A stretch of DNA of 58,926 bases, taken from an uncultured Pelagibacteraceae bacterium. GTDB taxonomy: Bacteria > Pseudomonadota > Alphaproteobacteria > Pelagibacterales > Pelagibacteraceae. The stretch spans positions 1 through 58,926 of the forward strand of contig CACLPR010000003.1 in the NCBI GenBank assembly GCA_902608845.1, written 5' to 3'. Below the pieces are notes generated by a model, which was not told where the DNA came from, did not search any database, and worked only from the letters and a program-made list of their open reading frames with translations. Made by a program: the position numbers and the translations under genes. The stretch's first letter is position 1. Each line of letters starts with the position of its first letter. Shown one piece after another: positions 44,061 to 53,154 of the stretch.

Positions 44061-44621
44061 CTAATTGTTGTTAACAGTACTAGAAAATAAATCTAATTTT
44101 TTATCAATCAATATAGTTAAAGACTCAATTATATTACTTGTTATTGAGTCTAAATGAACTTGTTCATCTTCATTAAAGTCGTTTAGCACATAATCAGAGA
44201 CAGATATTTTATTTTCTGGCTTTCCAATGCCAATACGAACTCTCGAATATTCCTTGCCTATAAATTTGTCAATTGATGCTACTCCATTATGACCTGCACT
44301 TGATCCACCAAACTTTGCTTTAATTTTTCCAAATTCAATATCTAGATCATCATGAAATACAATCACATCTTCTGCATCTATTTTGAAGTATTCAAGTAGC
44401 TCTCTAATACAAATTCCTGAATTATTCATAAATGTGAGAGGTTTAATTGCATATATTTTTTTATCACCAATATTCCCAGTAGTTAATAATCCCTTAAACT
44501 TTGGTTTTTGCTTAGACAATCCAAATTTTTGGTTAATCGCGTCCACAATCTTAAAACCAATGTTATGTCTATTATTTTGACTATTAGGAGTCGGATTTCC
44601 TAAACCAACAAGTAACAACAT
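44061..44621 (-). CDS. pth: Peptidyl-tRNA hydrolase
   Basis: Releases tRNA from stalled peptidyl-tRNA. The 186-residue protein has VGLGNP at 5-10, the catalytic H19 in NRHNIGF, and FHDDLDIEFG in the middle with GSSAGHNGVASI after it. It lies between rplY and ychF; rplY-pth-ychF is a common bacterial order. Confidence 0.96.
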   Translation of the reverse strand: MLLLVGLGNPTPNSQNNRHNIGFKIVDAINQKFGLSKQKPKFKGLLTTGNIGDKKIYAIKPLTFMNNSGICIRELLEYFKIDAEDVIVFHDDLDIEFGKIKAKFGGSSAGHNGVASIDKFIGKEYSRVRIGIGKPENKISVSDYVLNDFNEDEQVHLDSITSNIIESLTILIDKKLDLFSSTVNNN

Positions 44622-44657
44622 ATCAAATCAAATCTGGAAAAAAAATTTCACTATTTA

Positions 44658-45374
44658 TTATTTTTTATCTGATGAAGATTTATCTTCTTCTTTAGCTTTT
44701 TCACTTTCAGCTTTATCACCATCAGTTGAAGTTTTATCACCACCTTCTGCAGCTGCCTCTGCTCCTTCGCTAGCCTCACCTTCAGCTGCCTCTGCTGGTT
44801 TTTCTGGCTCTTTAACTACAGTAGGTGCAGCAACTGTTGCAATCACAAAGTCTCTACCTTGTATCGTAGGAGTTACATTTTCAGGTAAACTAATTGAAGA
44901 AATTTTTATACTTGTACCAATATCTAAACCTTCTAAATCAACAACAAGCTCAGTTGGAATATTTTCCGCTGGACATCTCAGTTCCACCTTACGTCTTACT
45001 ATATTTAGTACACCTCCACGTTTCAGTCCTGGTGATAGTTCATTGTTTATAAATTTCACAGGTATTTCTAAAATAATTTTTCCGCCTTTAACAATTCTCA
45101 TCAAGTCGAAATGAATAGGCTCATCAGTGACAGTGTCAAAAGCAATATTTCTTGTTAGAACTTTTTGTTCTTTTCCATCTAAATTAATAGAAATTACGTT
45201 AGATAAAAAATTTTCTTTATTTATTAAATTTTTTAACTCTTTAGTTGTAATTGAGATTTTTTCATTTGGCTGTTCTCCACCATAAACTATACCTGGAACA
45301 TTACCTTTATTTCTTAAGTCGTTGACTTGGCCTTTAGTTTTTGTATCTCTTATTGTTGCCTGAATTATGCTCAT
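44658..45374 (-). CDS. rplY: 50S ribosomal protein L25 / Ctc, with acidic C-terminal tail
   Basis: A long (Ctc/TL5-type) L25 of 238 residues. The N-terminal domain (about 1-95) binds 5S rRNA, the beta domain continues to about 185, and the last 50 residues are a low-complexity tail of Glu, Ala, Lys and Ser. The tail is disordered in appearance and varies freely in this family. It is followed by pth and ychF. A plausible promoter lies directly upstream. Confidence 0.93.
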   Translation of the reverse strand: MSIIQATIRDTKTKGQVNDLRNKGNVPGIVYGGEQPNEKISITTKELKNLINKENFLSNVISINLDGKEQKVLTRNIAFDTVTDEPIHFDLMRIVKGGKIILEIPVKFINNELSPGLKRGGVLNIVRRKVELRCPAENIPTELVVDLEGLDIGTSIKISSISLPENVTPTIQGRDFVIATVAAPTVVKEPEKPAEAAEGEASEGAEAAAEGGDKTSTDGDKAESEKAKEEDKSSSDKK

Positions 45375-45385
45375 AAATTGCAGGT

Positions 45386-45413
45386 TTTATACCGCAGATT
45401 GGTAATTTTACAA
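45386..45413 (-). promoter_or_regulatory. Predicted rplY promoter
   Basis: On the minus strand TTGTAA (45408-45413) and TATAAA (45386-45391) are separated by 16 bases. Transcription would begin about 5 bases before the ATG at 45374, giving a nearly leaderless message. The fit is 4/6 and 5/6 to consensus, in an AT-rich background where such matches arise easily. Confidence 0.35.
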
Positions 45414-45416
45414 GAT

Positions 45417-46349
45417 TTATTTAAATAGATCTGAAACAGATGTTGAATTAGAAATCCTTTTAATAGCCTCAGCTAGTAATATTGATATTGATAATACTTC
45501 AATATTTCTTACTTTTTTAAGTTTGTCTGAACTATCAATACTATCTGTAATAACTAAGTTTTTAATCTTTGAACTTTTTATCTTTTTAACTGCATCACCG
45601 CTAAAAACTCCATGAGTTGCATATACGTGAACTTCTTTTGCACCTCTTTTTACTAAAGCGTCCGCCGCATTAACAATTGTTCCTCCAGAATCAATTATAT
45701 CATCTGTTAAAATACAAATTTTGTTTTTAACATTTCCAATAACATTCATAACTTGCGATTTTCCAGGACTAGGTCTTCTTTTGTCTACAATTGCTAATCC
45801 AACATCTAATTTTTTTCCTAAAGCTCTTGCCCTTTCAACTCCTCCCACATCAGGTGCAACACAAATTATATTATTACTTTTAATTTTCCTTTTAATATGC
45901 TTTGCAAAGATTGGTGTAGCAAAAAGGTTATCAACTGGAATATCAAAAAAACCTTGAATTTGACCAGCATGTAAATCTACTGTTACCACTCTATCAGCTC
46001 CTGCATTTGTAATTAAGTTTGATACTAATTTTGCAGAAATAGAAGTTCTCGGTACAACCTTACGATCTTGTCTCGCATACCCAAAATATGGAATTACTGC
46101 AGTGATATTTTTTGCAGATGATCTTTTAAGTGCGTCTATGCAAAGAAGTAATTCCATCAGATTATCATTTGCTGGAGAGGATACAGATTGAATTATAAAA
46201 ATACTATTTCCTCTTATATTTTCATTAATCTCAATATAAATCTCACCATCAGCAAATTTTCTGATACTGGTATTAACTAATTTATTTTTAAGATTTTTAG
46301 AAATTTTATTACTTAGCTGTTTATTGCTATTTCCTGTGAGAATCTTCAT
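45417..46349 (-). CDS. prs: Ribose-phosphate pyrophosphokinase
   Basis: Makes PRPP for nucleotide, histidine and tryptophan synthesis. The 310-residue class I enzyme has [12 protein letters not shown], the ATP segment [24 protein letters not shown], and the PRPP loop [12 protein letters not shown]. It sits 42 bases upstream of rplY on the same strand, the common prs-rplY-pth-ychF order. Confidence 0.96.
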   Translation of the reverse strand: MKILTGNSNKQLSNKISKNLKNKLVNTSIRKFADGEIYIEINENIRGNSIFIIQSVSSPANDNLMELLLCIDALKRSSAKNITAVIPYFGYARQDRKVVPRTSISAKLVSNLITNAGADRVVTVDLHAGQIQGFFDIPVDNLFATPIFAKHIKRKIKSNNIICVAPDVGGVERARALGKKLDVGLAIVDKRRPSPGKSQVMNVIGNVKNKICILTDDIIDSGGTIVNAADALVKRGAKEVHVYATHGVFSGDAVKKIKSSKIKNLVITDSIDSSDKLKKVRNIEVLSISILLAEAIKRISNSTSVSDLFK

Positions 46350-46363
46350 TTTTTGAGAATATC

Positions 46364-47116
46364 TTATTTAATCATAATTACAGAAATATTTCTACCATAA
46401 TCATTTAATTTATTTTTAATTGATCTCCTAGCACTGAAAAAGTTGTTACTTAATAAATATGTATCTTTTTTGATAATTTCAATGTTTTTAACTCCAAATT
46501 TCAGAAGTTGCTCTTTAATATAATCTGTTAAACTGAAATATATTTTATTTCTTTTGGTTTTAAAAAATTTTTTATTAGATCTTTCTTGTTTAATAAATTT
46601 ATCCAAGAAATCATTTCTTACCTCATAGCTATCTTTTCCTATACAAGGTCCAATTACAACTATTAAATTATTAAAATTACTACCACTTGACTTAAATTTT
46701 CTTAATGTAGTAGATACTATTTTTTTGAACGCTCCTTTCCATCCTGCATGTAGCGCACTAATTAAATTATTAACTGGGTCATATATAAAAACAGGAGCAC
46801 AATCGGCCGTCAAAATTCCTAAAGCAATATTTTTTTTATCTGTTACTAATGAGTCACCTTTTAATTTTTTTTTTGGAATTTTACTTATTTTATAAACATT
46901 ATTACTATGAATTTGATCTAACAATACGAGATTATTTTTGTTACAGCCAATTTTTTGGCAAACTTTTTTTATATTTTTCTTAACATCTCTAGTTTTATCA
47001 TCAGATCCTAGACCACAATTTAAACCTTTGTAAATACCTTTTGAGACACCTCCAAATCGATTAAAAAACCCATGTCTTATCATTTTAAACTTAGAAAGTT
47101 TTTTTGATTTAAACAT
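46364..47116 (-). CDS. pgeF: Laccase-domain protein PgeF (purine nucleoside phosphorylase-like)
   Basis: A YfiH/PgeF family protein of 250 residues. Signature elements are [14 protein letters not shown] near 22-35, [21 protein letters not shown], and [15 protein letters not shown] with the conserved His and Cys zinc ligands. Recent work assigns adenosine/purine nucleoside activities and peptidoglycan editing to the family; the role here is not decided. It overlaps the NDUFAF7-like gene by one base. Confidence 0.88.
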   Translation of the reverse strand: MFKSKKLSKFKMIRHGFFNRFGGVSKGIYKGLNCGLGSDDKTRDVKKNIKKVCQKIGCNKNNLVLLDQIHSNNVYKISKIPKKKLKGDSLVTDKKNIALGILTADCAPVFIYDPVNNLISALHAGWKGAFKKIVSTTLRKFKSSGSNFNNLIVVIGPCIGKDSYEVRNDFLDKFIKQERSNKKFFKTKRNKIYFSLTDYIKEQLLKFGVKNIEIIKKDTYLLSNNFFSARRSIKNKLNDYGRNISVIMIK

Positions 47117-48198
47117 TATTCAAAGCCAAAAAAATTATTATTTTTATTTTTGTATCCAAAAATTACTTTAAAGAGGCTACCCATTTGCTTTTCTTCTAGT
47201 AGCCGAGATAAAGTTTCTTTCATATATTTCTGTTCTTCATTAGTCCTTTTTTTTTCTAAAATCTGCGCTCTTTTAATTATCCCCATTCTTTCTAGAAAAA
47301 ACCTTTGAGTGACTACATTTTTTACTTTAAGATTATTTTTAAGGAAATACTCTTTTAATAAATTAAAATTTACTAGTGAAGTAATATCTGCTTTACCAAG
47401 ATTTTTTAACATTGTCTCAGTTGAAATTTTTTTATTATTCATCACTGCCTGAATGGTATTTGAGTTATTACTATTTAAATAACCATAATCTATAAGTAAA
47501 ATACCACCAGAAAGTTTATTGATTTTCTTTATTATTGGATTTAACTCTAATAACCCCTTTTTAGGAAACTCAATAAATTTAAGTTTTTTTAATGTCCCAA
47601 AAGTCATTATTTGAGCAAAATCTTTTTTATTACTTCTTATAAACTTTTCAATAATATTAATATTGTCTTTCACTGAATAACATTTTTCAAATAACTCATT
47701 ATTTATGTTCGAAAACTGTTTAATTGGTATTGCATCAAAAAACTCGTTTCCAAAAAAAATAACTGGTCCCTTTTTTATTGAGTTGAAGTTTTTGATCCAT
47801 TTAATTCGTTTATTATCTATATTTTGCTTTTGTAATTTTTTTAAAAATAAACTTTTCTCATATAAGTAAATTTTTATAGCTTTATTACATTCTGGAAAAT
47901 TTTTTAGAGTATTAATTATAACTTTCGTTAAACTTCCATCTCCTGGTCCAAGTTCTACAAAATTAAACACTTTAGGTTTGCCCATTTTTTCCCAGAAAGA
48001 AATTAACCATATGCCTACAATTTCTGAAAACAGATTTGAAATAGTAGGGGATGTTATAAAATCTCCTTTTTTGCCAAATGGATCTTTGCTAGAATAATAA
48101 CCTATCTCAGGTTCATATAGAATTTTTTCAATAAAATCATCAACTGGTAAAGGTTTTTTTGATGTAATTTTAAATTTTTTGAGATTTGGTTTCATCAT
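47116..48198 (-). CDS. SAM-dependent methyltransferase, NDUFAF7 / MidA family
   Basis: A 360-residue member of the DUF185 family. The SAM motif is FVELGPGDGSL, preceded by GKKGDFITSPTISNLFSEIVG and followed by GNEFFDAIPI, all signatures. In mitochondria NDUFAF7 methylates an arginine of a complex I subunit early in assembly, so a similar job on the bacterial NADH dehydrogenase is possible. The start overlaps lgt by 29 bases; the Met next to it (48195) is an equal alternative. Confidence 0.87.
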   Translation of the reverse strand: MMKPNLKKFKITSKKPLPVDDFIEKILYEPEIGYYSSKDPFGKKGDFITSPTISNLFSEIVGIWLISFWEKMGKPKVFNFVELGPGDGSLTKVIINTLKNFPECNKAIKIYLYEKSLFLKKLQKQNIDNKRIKWIKNFNSIKKGPVIFFGNEFFDAIPIKQFSNINNELFEKCYSVKDNINIIEKFIRSNKKDFAQIMTFGTLKKLKFIEFPKKGLLELNPIIKKINKLSGGILLIDYGYLNSNNSNTIQAVMNNKKISTETMLKNLGKADITSLVNFNLLKEYFLKNNLKVKNVVTQRFFLERMGIIKRAQILEKKRTNEEQKYMKETLSRLLEEKQMGSLFKVIFGYKNKNNNFFGFE

Positions 48199-48955
48199 TT
48201 CTTTTAAAATAAATTAAAAACCCAATTAAAATCATTATGGCACTTAAAAGCATCCCCATACTTACATATCCAAATAAATATCCAATTTGTATATCCGGCT
48301 CTCTAAAAATTTCAGTGGCAATTCTAAAACATCCATAAAGTATTAAGAACATGAATGAGCAGGTTCCAATTGTATAATTTTTATTAAAAAAAATTAAATT
48401 CATTAAAATAAATAAAATAATACCTTCTGAAAATGCTTCATATAATTGAGAAGGGTGTCTTAATTTATCATCGTAGTTTGGAAAAAATACTCCCCAATTA
48501 GAATTTGTAACTTTTCCAACTAATTCTCCATTTATAAAATTCGAAATCCTACCAAATAAAATACCTATTGGTGCTGTAATAGATACTAAATCTAAAAAAA
48601 TAAAAATATCTTTCTTATTCTTTTTTGAAAATAAAAAACTAGCAATAATTACACCAATTAACCCCCCATGAAATGACATGCCTCCATTCCATATCATAAA
48701 AATTTCAATTGGATTTTTTAAAAAATATGTAAAATTGTAAAAAATTACATATCCTAGCCTTCCTCCTATAATAATTCCTATTATCAAATATGAGATATAA
48801 TCTTCAAATAATTTTGAAATTAAATTTTCCTTAATAAGTATCTTTTTACAATATAACCAACCAAAAATAATCCCAAAAATATATGCTAGCGAATACCACC
48901 TGACACTTAAAGAGAATATTTCAAAAGCCACTGGGTCAAAATTATTAGTAAACAT
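48170..48955 (-). CDS. lgt: Prolipoprotein diacylglyceryl transferase
   Basis: Attaches diacylglycerol to lipoprotein cysteines in the inner membrane, 261 residues, about seven helices. IIGGRLGYVIFYN, WNGGMSFHGGLIG, the Lgt signature GRISNFINGELVG, and HPSQLYEAFSEG near 168-179 are all present. First gene of the run lgt-NDUFAF7-pgeF. Divergent from the UbiK-like gene across 50 bases in which I see no clear site. Confidence 0.95.
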   Translation of the reverse strand: MFTNNFDPVAFEIFSLSVRWYSLAYIFGIIFGWLYCKKILIKENLISKLFEDYISYLIIGIIIGGRLGYVIFYNFTYFLKNPIEIFMIWNGGMSFHGGLIGVIIASFLFSKKNKKDIFIFLDLVSITAPIGILFGRISNFINGELVGKVTNSNWGVFFPNYDDKLRHPSQLYEAFSEGIILFILMNLIFFNKNYTIGTCSFMFLILYGCFRIATEIFREPDIQIGYLFGYVSMGMLLSAIMILIGFLIYFKRNDETKSQKI

Positions 48956-49005
48956 TTGTATAATTTATTATAAGCTATTAAATATAATTCTAGTAAATAA
49001 TTATT

Positions 49006-49248
49006 ATGTCAAAATCAAGATTCGTATTCGATAAATTTGCAAAGCTAATTGAACAAGGTCTGATTAATTACAAAGATGTATCTGATGAGGTAATTTCAAT
49101 ACTAAAATCAAAGCGAGATGAAATTGTATTTAAAATGAAACTAGCAAGTAAAGAAGAAGTAGATATTTTGAATAAGAGAATTAGCAATCTTGAAAAAAAA
49201 CTAGAAGAAAAAAATAAAAGAAAAAAAACTAGTAAGGCAAAGAAATAG
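49006..49248 (+). CDS. ubiK: UbiK / BMFP family accessory protein
   Basis: An 80-residue, helical, charged protein. The C-terminal half ASKEEVDILNKRISNLEKKLEE is the coiled-coil signature of the BMFP/UbiK family (former DUF526), followed by a Lys-rich tail. UbiK helps the ubiquinone hydroxylation complex in gammaproteobacteria; alphaproteobacterial members are less well studied. The 3' end overlaps the histidine kinase gene by 20 bases in convergent orientation. Confidence 0.75.
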   Translation: MSKSRFVFDKFAKLIEQGLINYKDVSDEVISILKSKRDEIVFKMKLASKEEVDILNKRISNLEKKLEEKNKRKKTSKAKK

Positions 49249-50545
49249 TTACTTTCAAACCACCTAGTTTTGATTTGTTAAAGTAAATATCCCCCCCGTG
49301 AGATTTTATAATGTCAGATGATATAGATAATCCTAAACCAACACTTGATTTTGATTCAGACCTACTTTTATCAATTTTATAGAATGGTTTAGTAATATTT
49401 TGAAATTCAGACTTTTTAACACCAGGGCCGTCGTCATCAATTGATATGAGAATATTTGAATTTTTTTTTTCTAAATTTACTGATATTTTTTCTGCATACT
49501 TAATAGAATTATCTAGCAAATTATTTATACACCTTGTGATTAAATTCCTTCTTCCATTAAAATAGGTATTTTTCTTTAATTTTTTCTGAATATTTTCGTT
49601 TTCATACTTAAGAATAATTTCCTCCAAAAGTTCTGATATATCAAAAGTTTCAGTTTTATCTTTAGCACCTGTACTTGCAAACTGAAGGTATTCATTTAGC
49701 ATTTTTTCCATTTCATCAACATCTTTTGATATTTTTTCTGACAGACTTTTATCCTTAATAACAGCAAGTTGCAGTTTAATTCTCGTAAGTGGTGTTCTTA
49801 AATCATGACTTATTCCAGACAGCATCTCAGATCTTTGATTTAAATGCCTTAGAATTCTTTTTCTCATCTTTTCAAATTCAAGACCTGCTTTTCTTATTTC
49901 CAAAGCTCCTGATGGTCTAAACTCCTCAACATCTTCACCTCTTCCAAACCTCTCTGATGCTTGAGCTAATTTAGCTATAGGTCTAGTTTGATTTTTTAAG
50001 AAAATCATCGCCACTGCTATCATCAAAATTGCAGGAACTGTAATCCAAAATGCAAAAATTCTTATTGAGGATACTTGAATTCTTTCTTTAGGAAAAAATA
50101 TTTGTAAAACACCGTCTCTAAATTTTATTCTTAAATCTACAACTTCCTTATACGAAATTGTATTAAACCAATGTTGACCAATTTTAGGTTTTAATTCCCT
50201 TCTCAAGGTTCTGTCCATTGGACTAAACCATCTTTCAACTTTAATATCTGGCAATTTTTCATTCTCTAAAAATCTCACTGAAAAGCTAAAATTTTTGTTA
50301 TATAGATCTGTAACTATTTTTTTATTGTACTGACTTTCGTTATTATAAATATCAATAATTGTTACAATTTCACTTACCAAAGCTTTAGTTAAACCTTTAT
50401 TTGTTTTAATCCATAAACTGTCAAAAAAAACTAAAGAGATTGTGATTTGTAAAATTAATATCGGGACAGCAACAATTAGCAATCCTCTATAAAATAATCT
50501 TTTAGGCAGTATGTTCTTTACAATTCTATTCAATCCAAAGGACAT
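49229..50545 (-). CDS. EnvZ-type sensor histidine kinase
   Basis: A membrane sensor kinase of 438 residues from the ATG at 50545. Two helices (about 20-42 and 161-183) flank a periplasmic domain of about 120 residues; then HAMP, the phosphoacceptor H247 in GISHDLRTPLTR, the N box NNLLDNSIKYA, and G boxes DDGPGV and GLGLSI. It pairs with the upstream response regulator, overlapping it by 20 bases. The frame reaches 50599, but that start would overlap the regulator by 74 bases. Confidence 0.92.
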   Translation of the reverse strand: MSFGLNRIVKNILPKRLFYRGLLIVAVPILILQITISLVFFDSLWIKTNKGLTKALVSEIVTIIDIYNNESQYNKKIVTDLYNKNFSFSVRFLENEKLPDIKVERWFSPMDRTLRRELKPKIGQHWFNTISYKEVVDLRIKFRDGVLQIFFPKERIQVSSIRIFAFWITVPAILMIAVAMIFLKNQTRPIAKLAQASERFGRGEDVEEFRPSGALEIRKAGLEFEKMRKRILRHLNQRSEMLSGISHDLRTPLTRIKLQLAVIKDKSLSEKISKDVDEMEKMLNEYLQFASTGAKDKTETFDISELLEEIILKYENENIQKKLKKNTYFNGRRNLITRCINNLLDNSIKYAEKISVNLEKKNSNILISIDDDGPGVKKSEFQNITKPFYKIDKSRSESKSSVGLGLSISSDIIKSHGGDIYFNKSKLGGLKVTISLPY

Positions 50546-51203
50546 AACCTTCTCCTCTAATGGTTTGTAAGTATTTGGGACTTTTTGGAGTATCTTCAAT
50601 TTTTTTTCTTAATCTAGTAATAATAACATCTATTGATCTTTCTTTATTTAGATCTATTAAACTTGCAATCTCATCTCTTTTGAAGATCTTACCAGGAGAA
50701 TTTATCATTTTTTCTAAAATTAGTTTTTCAGTGTTGTTTATTTTTAGTCTTTGGTCATCTTTAAAGATAAAAAGCTTTTTTAGGTCTATTTTTATATTGC
50801 CAAATTCAATAACTCTTTTTATTTCTAATGATTTAGTTTTATTTAAAATATTATTTATTCTTAAAATTAATTCCTTTGGTTCAAAAGGTTTTGTTAAATA
50901 ATCATCTGCACCTACTTCAAGTCCTTCAATTCTTTCAGATGGTTCTCCCTTAGCTGTTAATAATAAAATTGGTGTATCAATTTTTTTTTTATAATCTTGA
51001 GTAAACTCTAAACCAGTTTTTCCTGGCATCATTATATCTAGCACTATTAAGTCAAATTTGATAACTTTAGTCTTTTCAAAAGCATCATCTGAATCTTTGG
51101 CAGTTGAAACAAGATAATTATTTTGATTTAAATACTCTTTAACCAGATCTCTAATTCTATCATCGTCATCTACAATTAATATATGCGCTTTAAAGTTTTT
51201 CAT
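50526..51203 (-). CDS. petR: OmpR/PetR-type response regulator
   Basis: A 225-residue two-domain regulator from the ATG at 51203. The receiver has D12-D14 (VDDDD), phosphoacceptor D56 in VLDIMMPG and the switch Lys in YLTKPFEP; the C-terminal winged helix ends GEGYVLWIE. The order MarR, then this, then an EnvZ kinase, with ilvE divergent, resembles alphaproteobacterial petP-petR loci; PetR of Rhodobacter is required for bc1 expression. The petR label rests on that context. Overlaps the MarR gene by 14 bases. Confidence 0.85.
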   Translation of the reverse strand: MKNFKAHILIVDDDDRIRDLVKEYLNQNNYLVSTAKDSDDAFEKTKVIKFDLIVLDIMMPGKTGLEFTQDYKKKIDTPILLLTAKGEPSERIEGLEVGADDYLTKPFEPKELILRINNILNKTKSLEIKRVIEFGNIKIDLKKLFIFKDDQRLKINNTEKLILEKMINSPGKIFKRDEIASLIDLNKERSIDVIITRLRKKIEDTPKSPKYLQTIRGEGYVLWIE

Positions 51204-51633
51204 TAATAATTTTTTTAAGTACCTTATCAAAACTTATAACATCGTTAGATTCTGAACTTAAAAATGCATCATAAATTCTTTTTTTTTGAGCAGAAAAAAT
51301 TTCATCAAATATTTTTTCTCCTTCTTCTGTTAAGTATACATGTTTAACTCTTGTATCTATTTCATCTCTTTTAAATTCTATAGCCTTAATCTCTACCAAA
51401 TCATTAAGAACTCTATTTAAACTTTGTTTCGTAACCTTAAGCTTTCTTAATAAGCTTGAAATAGTTATGCCTTCATACAAAGATATAAGGTGAATTACTT
51501 TATTGTGAGCAGTTCCCAAAGCATGTTTATCTAAAACTTTTTTAGCATCAGCGACAGTTTCTCTATATCCATTGAATATTTTTTCGATATATTCTTTTAA
51601 TTGATGATCTTTAAGATATAAAAGTTTTTTCAT
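51190..51633 (-). CDS. petP: MarR family transcriptional regulator (PetP-like)
   Basis: A 147-residue winged-helix repressor type protein. SLYEGITISSLLRKLKVTKQSLNRVLNDLVE holds the DNA-recognition helix and RVKHVYLTEEGEKIFDEIF the wing and dimer helix. It is the first gene of a three-gene regulatory operon with the PetR-like regulator and the kinase. MarR proteins usually bind their own promoter, here the 61-base gap shared with ilvE. The petP name is by context and is less certain than the family. Confidence 0.82.
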   Translation of the reverse strand: MKKLLYLKDHQLKEYIEKIFNGYRETVADAKKVLDKHALGTAHNKVIHLISLYEGITISSLLRKLKVTKQSLNRVLNDLVEIKAIEFKRDEIDTRVKHVYLTEEGEKIFDEIFSAQKKRIYDAFLSSESNDVISFDKVLKKIINEKL

Positions 51634-51647
51634 AATGGTAAGTTATA

Positions 51648-51676
51648 TTGACATATTATATATACAAAGATATTTT
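51648..51676 (+). promoter_or_regulatory. Predicted ilvE promoter in the marR / ilvE divergent gap
   Basis: A perfect TTGACA (51648-51653) and TATTTT (51671-51676) are separated by 17 bases, placing transcription start about 12 bases before the ilvE ATG. On the other strand TATAAT (complement of 51654-51659) could serve the marR operon, so the two promoters would overlap and MarR binding would affect both genes. Confidence 0.5.
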
Positions 51677-51694
51677 TTCTAAAAAATAAATCAA

Positions 51695-52576
51695 ATGATA
51701 CCTTACGATAAAAGAGATGGAAAAATCTGGTACAATGGTGATCTTGTTGAATGGCAGGATGCAAAGCTGCATGTCATTAGTCATGGACTACACTATGCAA
51801 GTTTAGTTTTTGAGGGTGTGAGGGTGTATGATGGTGAAATTTTCAAGCTACAAGAACATACAGATAGATTATATCATTCGGCCAAAAGAATGGATATGAA
51901 CATTCCTTACACAAAAGAAGAAATTAACAAAGCTTGTAACCAGATAATAAAAATTCAAAATGTACAGAATGGTTATTTGAGACCTTTTGCTTGGAGAGGT
52001 AGTGAAATGATGGGTGTATCTGCTCAAAAAACAAAAATTAATGTTGCAGTAGCTACTTGGGAGTGGGGCGACTATTTCGATCCTAAGTTGAAAATTGAAG
52101 GTATTAAATTAAATATTTCTAATTGGAGAAGACCAGCTCCAAATACTATACCGTGGGATAGTAAAGCTGCAGGATTGTATATGATTTGTACACTTTCCAA
52201 GCACGAGGCTGAAAGGCAAGGATATAGTGAGTCATTAATGTTAGATCACGAGGATAATGTTGCAGAGTCAACGAGTGCAAACATATTTTTTAAAGATAAA
52301 GATGGTGAACTTCACACACCAATTCCAGATTCATTCTTAAATGGTATCACAAGGCAAACAGTTATTGAATTAGCAAAATCAAAAAATATAAAAGTTCATG
52401 AAAGGAAAATTAAACCAGATGAATTATCTAGTTTTGAAGGATGCTTTTTAACTGGGACAGCTGCTGAGATAACACCAATTTCTCAAATTGCTGAAAATAA
52501 CTATAAAGTTTGTGATCTTATTTTAGATTTATCGTCAAGCTATGGTAAATTAGTAAGAAAAAAAAGGGCAGCTTAA
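51695..52576 (+). CDS. ilvE: Branched-chain amino acid aminotransferase
   Basis: A fold-type IV PLP transaminase, 293 residues, for leucine, isoleucine and valine. HGLHYASLVFEGVRVYDG near 30-47, PLP lysine K157 in PWDSKAAGLYM, and E191 in NVAESTSANIFF are the family motifs; FLTGTAAEITPI is the C-terminal phosphate loop. Single gene, divergent from the regulatory operon and overlapping convergent pgsA by 4 bases. Confidence 0.94.
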   Translation: MIPYDKRDGKIWYNGDLVEWQDAKLHVISHGLHYASLVFEGVRVYDGEIFKLQEHTDRLYHSAKRMDMNIPYTKEEINKACNQIIKIQNVQNGYLRPFAWRGSEMMGVSAQKTKINVAVATWEWGDYFDPKLKIEGIKLNISNWRRPAPNTIPWDSKAAGLYMICTLSKHEAERQGYSESLMLDHEDNVAESTSANIFFKDKDGELHTPIPDSFLNGITRQTVIELAKSKNIKVHERKIKPDELSSFEGCFLTGTAAEITPISQIAENNYKVCDLILDLSSSYGKLVRKKRAA

Positions 52577-53151
52577 TCTTTATTGTCCTCAGATATTGCG
52601 TGGTCTATACCTTTCCTTAAATATTCATATCCAGTATATAAAGTAAGAAAAGCTGAGAGCCATAATAAAATTATTCCAATTGTTTGAGCATTATAGTCTT
52701 GAAAATTTATAATTTTATTTCCAGTTTCTCCAGTGAGCAAAACAGAAATACAAAACATTTGAAGAAATGTTTTTACTTTTGCTAGACTTGAAACTGGAAG
52801 TTTAACGCTTCCTTTGGCTAAAAATTCTCTTAAGCCAGAAATTAATACCTCTCTTGTAAGTATTATTATTGCAGCAATAACTTCATAGTTTTTAATAGTC
52901 CCATCCATAACAAGCAATATTAGAGCAGTTGCTACTATAATTTTATCGGCAATTGGGTCTAATAACTCTCCAAGTTTGGACTCCTCTTTAAACATTCTTG
53001 CTAATAATCCATCTAAGAAGTCAGTAAATGAGGCAATTACAAACAGTGCAAAAGGAATTACATCTCCATAAAACCCTGGCAAATAAAATGCAAAAACAAA
53101 TATAGGAACAATTATAATTCTGCCAATAGTAAGATAATTTGGAATTTTCAT
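52573..53151 (-). CDS. pgsA: Phosphatidylglycerophosphate synthase
   Basis: A CDP-alcohol phosphatidyltransferase, 192 residues, several membrane helices. The family motif DG-x2-AR-x8-G-x3-D-x3-D is complete (FLDGLLARMFKEESKLGELLDPIAD). It makes the precursor of phosphatidylglycerol and cardiolipin. It begins 3 bases after uvrC on the same strand; uvrC-pgsA is a widespread gene pair. Confidence 0.94.
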   Translation of the reverse strand: MKIPNYLTIGRIIIVPIFVFAFYLPGFYGDVIPFALFVIASFTDFLDGLLARMFKEESKLGELLDPIADKIIVATALILLVMDGTIKNYEVIAAIIILTREVLISGLREFLAKGSVKLPVSSLAKVKTFLQMFCISVLLTGETGNKIINFQDYNAQTIGIILLWLSAFLTLYTGYEYLRKGIDHAISEDNKD

Positions 53152-53154
53152 ATA

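Noticed and set aside
50546..50599. Extended start for the sensor kinase (50599)
   Set aside because: It would overlap the response regulator by 74 bases and adds no recognisable sequence; ATG 50545 leaves a usual 20-base overlap.
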